This document shows positions 1 through 6,453 of a DNA stretch of 6,453 bases, piece after piece. This DNA is from Alphaproteobacteria bacterium. GTDB taxonomy: Bacteria > Pseudomonadota > Alphaproteobacteria > UBA9219. Position 1 is the first letter of the stretch; every line of letters starts with the position of its first letter. The stretch lies in the NCBI GenBank assembly GCA_028693775.1, contig JAQUUS010000097.1, forward strand, positions 1 to 6,453, given 5' to 3'. The notes beneath the pieces are model-generated. The model ran no database searches. It saw only the letters and a list, made by a program, of their open reading frames with translations, and had not been told where the DNA came from. The translations under genes were made by a program, and so were the position numbers.

Positions 1-1
1 C

Positions 2-1249
2 AGCTCGGACGCCGTGATGACCCGGCTCACCGGAAGCGCGGCCATCGGGCATACCCGCTACGCCACGACAGGCGAAGGCTCGTTGCGTAACGTTCAACCC
101 TTGTATGCCGATTTCGATTTCGGCGGGTTTTCCATCGGTCATAACGGCAACCTCACCAACGCCCACGGGCTTCGCAAGCAGCTCGTCAGGCGCGGCTGCC
201 TCTTCCGCTCCACCACGGATACGGAAGTTATTATTCATTTGATGGCCATTTCCAAAATGGGCAGCCCCACGGAAAGGCTCGTTGACGCCTTGCGGCAGGT
301 CGAGGGCGCTTATTCCATCGTGTGCCTCGGCGAAGACCTGCTTATCGGCGCGCGCGATCCCAACGGCGTGCGCCCGCTCGTTTTGGGCAAGCTCGACGAC
401 GCTTACGTTCTGGCCAGCGAAACTTGCGCGCTCGATATCATCGGCGCTGACTTCGTTCGCGACGTCGAACCGGGCGAGATGGTCGTGATCGACAAAAACG
501 GCCTTCAGGCCTTCAAGCCTTTCGCCCCGGCGCCCCGCAAGTTCTGTATTTTCGAATACATCTATTTCGCGAGGCCGGATTCTTCGGTCGAGGGCCGCTC
601 CGTTTATGAAATGCGCAAGAATATCGGCGCGGAACTCGCTCGCGAAGCTCCGATGGACGCGGATATCGTTGTGCCCGTTCCGGATTCAGGCGTTCCGGCC
701 GCCATCGGCTATGCCAACGAAAGCAAAATCCCGTTCGAACTCGGGCTCATTCGCAATCACTATATCGGACGTACGTTTATCGAACCTACGAGCCGTATTC
801 GCCATTTGGGCGTGAAGCTCAAGCATAATGCCAATAAACGCTTTATCGAAGGCAAGCGCGTCATTCTGATCGACGATTCCATCGTGCGCGGCACCACCTC
901 GACCAAGATCGTCGAGATGATCCGCAGCGCCGGGGCCAAGGAAGTTCATATGCGCATTTCCAGCCCGCCGACCGCGCACGGCTGCTTCTATGGCATCGAT
1001 ACGCCGGAAACGAAAAATCTCCTCGCGCACAATCACTCCGTCGACGGGATGCGCAAGTTTATCGGCGTGGATAGCCTCGCGTTCATTTCGCTCGACGGGC
1101 TTTATCGCGCTGTGGGCGAGACCAAGCGCAACAACAAGGTTCCGCAGTTCTGCGACGCCTGCTTCAGCGGCGAGTATCCTATTCGCCTCACCGACTTCAG
1201 GACCAAGGATTCCGAAGAGGAAATGTCGGTTCTTTCGGCAGGGGAATAA
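2..1249 (+). CDS. purF: Amidophosphoribosyltransferase, 5'-truncated by window edge
   Basis: PurF carries out the first committed step of de novo purine synthesis in the cytoplasm: PRPP plus glutamine gives 5-phosphoribosylamine, glutamate and pyrophosphate. The frame is open from base 2, giving 415 visible residues. The family usually has about 480-500, so roughly 70-80 N-terminal residues, including the catalytic Cys1 of the glutaminase, lie outside. Counting from base 2, the glutaminase domain shows GHTRYATTGEG (16-26) and GHNGNL (46-51). The phosphoribosyltransferase domain shows VPVPDSG (224-230) and the PRPP loop VILIDDSIVRGTTS (287-300). Cysteines at 182 (KFCIFEYIYF), 328 (GCFYGID), 384 and 387 (CDAC) match the four 4Fe-4S ligands of Bacillus subtilis PurF, which E. 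coli PurF lacks. GTG at 14 and ATG at 17 are internal codons, not the start. The gene ends in TAA, 14 bp from the convergent DUF559 gene. Identity is nearly certain. Confidence 0.97.
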   Translation, partial: SSDAVMTRLTGSAAIGHTRYATTGEGSLRNVQPLYADFDFGGFSIGHNGNLTNAHGLRKQLVRRGCLFRSTTDTEVIIHLMAISKMGSPTERLVDALRQVEGAYSIVCLGEDLLIGARDPNGVRPLVLGKLDDAYVLASETCALDIIGADFVRDVEPGEMVVIDKNGLQAFKPFAPAPRKFCIFEYIYFARPDSSVEGRSVYEMRKNIGAELAREAPMDADIVVPVPDSGVPAAIGYANESKIPFELGLIRNHYIGRTFIEPTSRIRHLGVKLKHNANKRFIEGKRVILIDDSIVRGTTSTKIVEMIRSAGAKEVHMRISSPPTAHGCFYGIDTPETKNLLAHNHSVDGMRKFIGVDSLAFISLDGLYRAVGETKRNNKVPQFCDACFSGEYPIRLTDFRTKDSEEEMSVLSAGE

Positions 1250-1260
1250 GGCTTATCCCT
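1240..1260. other. Weak inverted repeat between convergent purF and DUF559
   Basis: AGGG (1240-1243) pairs with CCCT (1257-1260), and ATAAG-G-CTTAT (1246-1256) is an exact odd palindrome. The purF stop codon is inside it. It is the only structure in the 14-bp gap between the two convergent genes. It is short, bulged and lacks a T-run, so a terminator role is only a possibility. Confidence 0.2.
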
Positions 1261-1263
1261 CAA

Positions 1264-1710
1264 TCAGCTCAGGATCGACAGGACTACGGCATCCGTGTTC
1301 CGGATAACGTCTTCGTTCGTGTAACGGAGGATGCGGTAGCCTTTTTGGGCTAGGACGGCGGCGCGCTTGAGGTCCTTTTCTTCGCGGCGCTCGTGGGAAA
1401 CGCCGTCGACTTCTACGATCAGGCGTAGCTGGAGACAGACAAAATCCACAATGTAGGGATGGATGGGGTGCTGGCGACGGAAACGTATGCCGGTGCTTCT
1501 GGTCGCCTCGCGCAGGGCTTGCCACAGGATTTGCTCGCCATCGGTCGCGGTTCGGCGAAGACGCTTGGCTCGACGGTAGTCGGTCGGGGTGTTTTTATGG
1601 GAGGAAAAAGGGGGATGGGGCAGGATGACGGCGGGCGCCAACCCCTCCCCTAACCCCTCCCGCAAGGGGAAGGGGATTGAAGGGGCCTTCGTTTGCGGAG
1701 GCTCGCTCAT
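1264..1710 (-). CDS. DUF559 (Vsr-like endonuclease fold) domain protein
   Basis: This is a 148-codon ORF. Residues about 44-140 match the DUF559 pattern: RRAKRLRRTATDGEQILW (46-63), RFRRQHPI (76-83), YIVDFVC (86-92), LIVEVDG (97-103), His106, Asp113 and GYRILRYTNEDV (124-135). DUF559 is related to very-short-patch-repair and restriction-type endonucleases, and the acidic residues in VDF and VEVDG are plausible metal ligands. Its biological role is not established. The start is doubtful. ATG at 1710 has no clear Shine-Dalgarno sequence, and residues about 11-25 (SIPFPLREGLGEGLA) are the translation of a palindromic repeat. TTG at residue 24 or CTG at residue 30 would remove most of that. The gene follows gyrB by 9 bp on the same strand and could be co-transcribed with it. 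It converges on purF. Confidence 0.8.
   Translation of the reverse strand: MSEPPQTKAPSIPFPLREGLGEGLAPAVILPHPPFSSHKNTPTDYRRAKRLRRTATDGEQILWQALREATRSTGIRFRRQHPIHPYIVDFVCLQLRLIVEVDGVSHERREEKDLKRAAVLAQKGYRILRYTNEDVIRNTDAVVLSILS
1639..1685. repeat. GC-rich palindromic repeat (PLREGLGEG type)
   Basis: Two C4-T-Cn blocks (from 1642 and from 1654) are followed by a GCAA tetraloop (1662-1665) and G blocks (1666-1669, 1672-1675, 1682-1685). The inner stem pairs 1654-1661 with 1666-1675 with one G-U pair and a two-base bulge. The outer C block 1647-1650 can pair with 1682-1685. From recall, repeats of the form CCCTCTCCCGCAAGGGGAGAGGG are dispersed in many proteobacterial genomes, and this copy resembles them. 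It lies inside the predicted 5' end of the DUF559 ORF and just past the gyrB stop. No T-run follows on either strand, so it is not a standard intrinsic terminator, though it could stabilise or end gyrB mRNA. Only one copy is in the window, so membership of a dispersed family is inferred. Confidence 0.6.
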
Positions 1711-1719
1711 GAGCGGGTT

Positions 1720-4179
<2,460 letters not shown>

Positions 4180-4275
4180 ACAACTTGACCTTGGGTTTTT
4201 ATGAAAATGTTTCTGCGGAGCGCCAATCTAACTCTATGCTGGAATTAGTGAAAATGGCTCCCGGCAACTAGGTGC

Positions 4276-4305
4276 AGTCTACTCAAAAACAGAAAAAAAT
4301 GCCAA
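4276..4305 (-). promoter_or_regulatory. Candidate sigma-70 promoter for gyrB
   Basis: Reading on the - strand, TTGGCA (4305-4300; 5 of 6 to TTGACA) is followed by an 18-bp, T-rich spacer and TAGACT (4281-4276; 4 of 6 to TATAAT). Transcription would begin near 4269, giving a leader of about 90 nt before the gyrB ATG. It is the best match I found by eye on this strand and has not been scored by any program. Confidence 0.4.
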
Positions 4306-4419
4306 TCCTTTCTTTGTGGGAAGCCCTCCATACCCTGTTGATTCTCCATGTGTTTTTATTCGTTTCAGGGCGGGGCAGACCCGCACGGCGCCCGCGTGAA
4401 AACGAGCCGGAATACAGCG

Positions 4420-4446
4420 GTTGATTTCTTGCTTTTTTCCCATATT
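4420..4446 (+). promoter_or_regulatory. Candidate sigma-32 (RpoH) promoter upstream of rpoH
   Basis: GTTGAT at 4420-4425 resembles the CTTGAA -35 element of heat-shock promoters. After 13 bp comes CCCATATT (4439-4446), which fits the C-rich heat-shock -10 (CCCCATNT; CCTATATTT-like in Agrobacterium). Transcription would start near 4453, giving a leader of about 170 nt. In Caulobacter, rpoH is known to be transcribed from its own sigma-32-dependent promoter, so autoregulation is plausible here. The same bases can also be read as a weak sigma-70 promoter, TTGATT (4421-4426), 16 bp, TATTTT (4443-4448). Confidence 0.45.
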
Positions 4447-4468
4447 TTAGCCCCCGGAAAATGCAACG

Positions 4469-4501
4469 GCCCGATCCTTTTATTTTTTCGAAAAAACGGG
4501 C
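4469..4501. repeat. Inverted repeat with TTTTTTCGAAAAAA core
   Basis: GCCCG (4469-4473) and CGGGC (4497-4501) are exact inverted repeats. They enclose TTTTTTCGAAAAAA (4483-4496), a perfect 14-bp palindrome. The left arm has nine extra bases between the two parts. It sits between the two candidate rpoH promoters. It could be a protein-binding site, a weak hairpin in the long rpoH leader, or simply a by-product of A/T tracts. Confidence 0.35.
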
Positions 4502-4530
4502 GGTAAAACATTTTATATGCGGTGCAAAAA

Positions 4531-4559
4531 TTGCGGCGGGCCTCTGTAGTCCCTATTTT
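4531..4559 (+). promoter_or_regulatory. Candidate proximal rpoH promoter
   Basis: TTGCGG (4531-4536), 17 bp, then TATTTT (4554-4559) is an acceptable but weak sigma-70 match, giving a start near 4566 and a leader of about 56 nt. The segment CCCTATTTTT (4551-4560) also resembles a heat-shock -10, with TTGCGG 14 bp before it. Which sigma factor would use it cannot be decided by eye. Confidence 0.25.
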
Positions 4560-4578
4560 TGCCTCATTTACCAACGAA

Positions 4579-4604
4579 TTTTGTTCACCATCGCGGTGAC
4601 GAAA
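4579..4604 (+). promoter_or_regulatory. Leader hairpin abutting the rpoH ribosome-binding site
   Basis: In the rpoH mRNA, UCACC (4585-4589) pairs with GGUGA (4595-4599) around a 5-nt loop. Beyond a bulged U4584, G4583-C4600, U4582-G4601 and U4579-4581 with A4602-4604 extend the stem to about ten pairs. The hairpin touches the AAGGAG sequence. Farther out, CUCAU (4563-4567) is complementary to AUGAG (4622-4626), which contains the start codon. Together these could form a temperature-sensitive fold. This was folded by hand and carries no energy estimate. Confidence 0.35.
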
Positions 4605-4609
4605 AGGAG
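4604..4609 (+). promoter_or_regulatory. Shine-Dalgarno of rpoH
   Basis: AAGGAG lies 12 nt before ATG 4622, slightly longer than usual spacing. It is downstream of the in-frame TTG at 4559, so it supports ATG 4622 as the start and argues against the longer reading. Confidence 0.7.
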
Positions 4610-4621
4610 TATAGTCCGTTT

Positions 4622-5515
4622 ATGAGTTTAGCTGTCGCCAATCTTCCCGCCCTGCGCGGGGAAGGCAATCTGGCCCTTTATTTGCGCGAGATCCGCCGCT
4701 TCCCCGTTCTGGACGCCAATGAGGAGTTCATGCTCGCCAAGTCATGGAAAGAGCATGGCGACCTCGAGGCGGCGCACAAGCTTGTCACAAGCCATTTGCG
4801 GCTGGTCGCCAAAATCGCCATGGGATACCGCGGCTATGGCCTGCCTTTGGCCGATCTGATCGCCGAGGGCAATATCGGCATGATGCAGGCCGTCAAACGG
4901 TTCGATCCGGACAGGGGATTCCGTCTCTCCACCTATGCCATGTGGTGGATCCGCGCCGCCATTCAGGAATACATTCTGCACTCATGGTCGCTCGTTAAAA
5001 TCGGCACCACCGCAGCGCAGAAAAAACTCTTTTTTAACCTGCGCCGCCTCAAGGGCGAGATGAAGGCTATCGACGACGGCGATCTTTCGTCCGAGCAGGT
5101 CAAGGAAATCGCAGAGCGCCTCGAAGTGCCCGAAGCGGACGTTGTCAGCATGAACCGCCGTTTGACCGGCGGGGACCAATCCCTGAACGTGCGCATCAGC
5201 AAGGATGGCGACAGCGGCGACGAATGGCAGGACTGGCTTGTCGATCACGAAGAACCCGCAGACGTTCGTCTGGGCGCCGCTCAGGAGCTCGGACACAGGC
5301 AGCGCCTTCTGGCTCAGGCCATGGAGGGACTCAATCCGCGCGAACGCGAGATTATCGTTGCACGGCGGCTCAAGGAAAATCCTTCGACGCTGGAAGATCT
5401 GTCCCAGCGCATGAACGTCAGCCGCGAGCGCATCCGGCAGATCGAAGTGCGCGCGTTCGAAAAACTTCAGCACAATATCAAGCTGGCTGCGGACCGCGAG
5501 GGGCTGCTGGGATAG
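4622..5515 (+). CDS. rpoH: RNA polymerase heat-shock sigma factor (sigma-32)
   Basis: RpoH directs RNA polymerase to chaperone and protease promoters after heat or envelope stress. The 297-residue product has the usual length. Residues 14-45 (GEGNLALYLREIRRF onward) form the N-terminal part. Region 2 runs from about 52 to 125: HKLVTSHLRLVAKIAMGYRG (52-71), DLIAEGNIGMMQAVKRFD (78-95), and FRLSTYAMWWIRAAIQEYIL (100-119), the core-binding and -10 recognition parts. QKKLFFNLR (133-141) is the RpoH box that separates this family from RpoD. Region 4 has LNPREREII (237-245) and the -35 binding helix-turn-helix LEDLSQRMNVSRERIRQIE (257-275). The start ATG is backed by AAGGAG, and the alphaproteobacterial family commonly begins near MA-NLPAL. 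The gene is divergent from gyrB. Its 3' end overlaps the convergent unknown gene by 38 bp, and no clear terminator follows. Regulation is probably at its own promoter, with a possible RNA thermometer; both are inferences. Confidence 0.96.
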   Translation: MSLAVANLPALRGEGNLALYLREIRRFPVLDANEEFMLAKSWKEHGDLEAAHKLVTSHLRLVAKIAMGYRGYGLPLADLIAEGNIGMMQAVKRFDPDRGFRLSTYAMWWIRAAIQEYILHSWSLVKIGTTAAQKKLFFNLRRLKGEMKAIDDGDLSSEQVKEIAERLEVPEADVVSMNRRLTGGDQSLNVRISKDGDSGDEWQDWLVDHEEPADVRLGAAQELGHRQRLLAQAMEGLNPREREIIVARRLKENPSTLEDLSQRMNVSRERIRQIEVRAFEKLQHNIKLAADREGLLG

Positions 5516-6452
5516 ACGGCGCGGAGCCGGACGGCGCCTTCCGGATAAAGACAACGCGCAGCCTCTGTTCCTCAGCCCACGAAACAAATTCTTCGACCGT
5601 ATCCTCGATGACGAGCCCGTTTACGTCGGACGGCGCAACCTTCTCGCGCTGGGCGATGCGTTCTTCGACAGTCGGCTTTTCGGCGGTTCCGCGCACATCG
5701 ACCCAACCGTCGTCGCAATAGATGCGGGATTCATACGCATTGCCGTTCCCGCCCCTGTGTTCGCGGCGGCATATCGGCGTGGCGGCAGGAAACGGATACG
5801 CCGGTTCAAACCGCGCCAGCGCTTTTTCAATCTCTCTCTGATAAATTTCCGTGCCCGACACTTCGACAGGCGCTTTTTTCTTCCTCAACCTGCCGAGAAA
5901 ACGCGGGGCCTCTTTTTCGCCCGCCTCGGCTGCGAGACGCTTTTCTCTCTCGGCAACGGCGAATATGAAGTTTAGCCCCACACACGTCTCCCGAACGTCG
6001 ACGGACGCCAGAGAGAAACGGACTTCCCAGACGTGATCGTACAGTCTGGTCAGCTTTCTCGTCAGGTCGGCTCCGATCAGGCCGGGGCTTCCGGCTGCGA
6101 TGATGGAGAGAAATTTGACCCCTTCGCACCTGACGCGAAAATTTACAGATTCGTTCAGAATATCGGCGGTGGACAGGACAATGTCCAGATTGGCCACGGA
6201 GGGATAGGCCTGCACCAACATCCCGGACACTTTGAAGATATTTTGCGCAACGTCGTTCTCGCAGAAAACTCTCGGAGCGGCGGACGCACGGATGAATTCC
6301 TCAAAATACCCGAATTTTACAAATCGCTCGTCCTTCAACGCATGTTCGCCGAACGCAAGGACGTACTGTTTGCGAAGCTGAAGGGATGACTTTTGCCGTT
6401 CGATCTCATTCCGAACGCCGTCCCACGCGCTCAGGGCAAACCGGGGACTCAT
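5478..6452 (-). CDS. Hypothetical protein, unrecognised; 5' end at window edge
   Basis: This is an open frame of 324 residues that I do not recognise. An ATG lies at 6452, one base from the edge, so the real start may be there or farther upstream. Residues about 1-170 look all-helical, with amphipathic stretches (such as FKVSGMLVQAYPSVANLDIV at 73-92 and DLTRKLTRLYDHVWEVRFSL at 129-148) that recall HEAT-type alpha-solenoids; this is an impression only. Residues 165-195 are a charged linker rich in E, K and R. Residues about 200-305 form a second, mixed region with CDDGWVDVRG (246-255) and an acidic helix before LRVVFI (298-303). The last 20 residues are low-complexity A, P, S, G and R and include the part antisense to rpoH. 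No signal peptide or membrane segment is visible, so it is probably cytoplasmic. The uninterrupted frame and globular-looking composition support a real gene. Confidence 0.7.
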   Translation of the reverse strand: MSPRFALSAWDGVRNEIERQKSSLQLRKQYVLAFGEHALKDERFVKFGYFEEFIRASAAPRVFCENDVAQNIFKVSGMLVQAYPSVANLDIVLSTADILNESVNFRVRCEGVKFLSIIAAGSPGLIGADLTRKLTRLYDHVWEVRFSLASVDVRETCVGLNFIFAVAEREKRLAAEAGEKEAPRFLGRLRKKKAPVEVSGTEIYQREIEKALARFEPAYPFPAATPICRREHRGGNGNAYESRIYCDDGWVDVRGTAEKPTVEERIAQREKVAPSDVNGLVIEDTVEEFVSWAEEQRLRVVFIRKAPSGSAPSIPAAPRGPQPA

Positions 6453-6453
6453 C

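Larger units (their letters stand above)
4180..4621. other. Divergent gyrB-rpoH intergenic region
   Basis: This is the only long non-coding stretch, 442 bp, and it is visibly more AT-rich than its flanks. It holds the candidate gyrB promoter near the gyrB side, two candidate rpoH promoters (around 4420-4446 and 4531-4559), a palindrome at 4469-4501 and a hairpin at 4579-4604. One GATTC (4340-4344) fits the GANTC methylation site of the cell-cycle methyltransferase CcrM common in Alphaproteobacteria; a single site proves little. I see no convincing gene here. The stretch 4350-4415 is GC-richer and has no structure I can interpret. Confidence 0.6.

Noticed and set aside
1254..1262. TTATCCCTC as a DnaA box
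   Set aside because: It is a single site differing from TTATCCACA at several positions and has no companions, so no origin is suggested.
4365..4574. A 69-codon frame on the - strand in the gyrB-rpoH gap
   Set aside because: It begins with TTG, lacks a Shine-Dalgarno sequence, crosses the candidate rpoH promoters and has no recognisable protein features.
4559..4621. N-terminal extension of RpoH from TTG 4559
   Set aside because: The AAGGAG site lies inside this extension, the added residues do not look like RpoH, and ATG 4622 gives the normal family start.
5518..5544. GGCGC/GCGCC and CCGGA/TCCGG stems after rpoH as a terminator
   Set aside because: The two stems overlap and exclude each other, have large loops, and no T-run follows. 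The bases also encode the tail of the convergent gene.

Overview
The window looks like a chromosomal segment of an alphaproteobacterium. The RpoH and GyrB sequences are of alphaproteobacterial type, and the PurF is a cysteine-rich, Fe-S-type enzyme. A GC-rich palindromic repeat lies beside a DUF559 gene, an arrangement I recall from many proteobacterial genomes. Coding regions are moderately GC-rich; the one real intergenic gap is clearly more AT-rich. I cannot name genus or species.

Layout from left to right: (1) the 3' part of purF on the + strand (2-1249), cut by the window edge and lacking the catalytic N-terminal cysteine; (2) a small DUF559 endonuclease-like gene on the - strand (1264-1710), convergent with purF across 14 bp, whose first codons read through a palindromic repeat; (3) a complete gyrB on the - strand (1720-4179), 9 bp upstream of the DUF559 ORF; (4) a 442-bp divergent intergenic region (4180-4621) with candidate promoters for gyrB and rpoH and several inverted repeats; (5) a complete rpoH on the + strand (4622-5515), encoding the heat-shock sigma factor; (6) an unrecognised protein of about 324 residues on the - strand (5478-6452), whose 3' end overlaps the 3' end of rpoH by 38 bp and whose start lies at the window edge.

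Most of this is core housekeeping: purine synthesis, DNA supercoiling and heat-shock transcription. The genes do not form one pathway. I see no new multi-gene system, phage, CRISPR array, tRNA or rRNA. The points worth a second look are the rpoH leader (a sigma-32-like promoter, suggesting autoregulation, and a fold that could pair with the start codon), the repeat-linked DUF559 gene, and the unknown protein overlapping rpoH.
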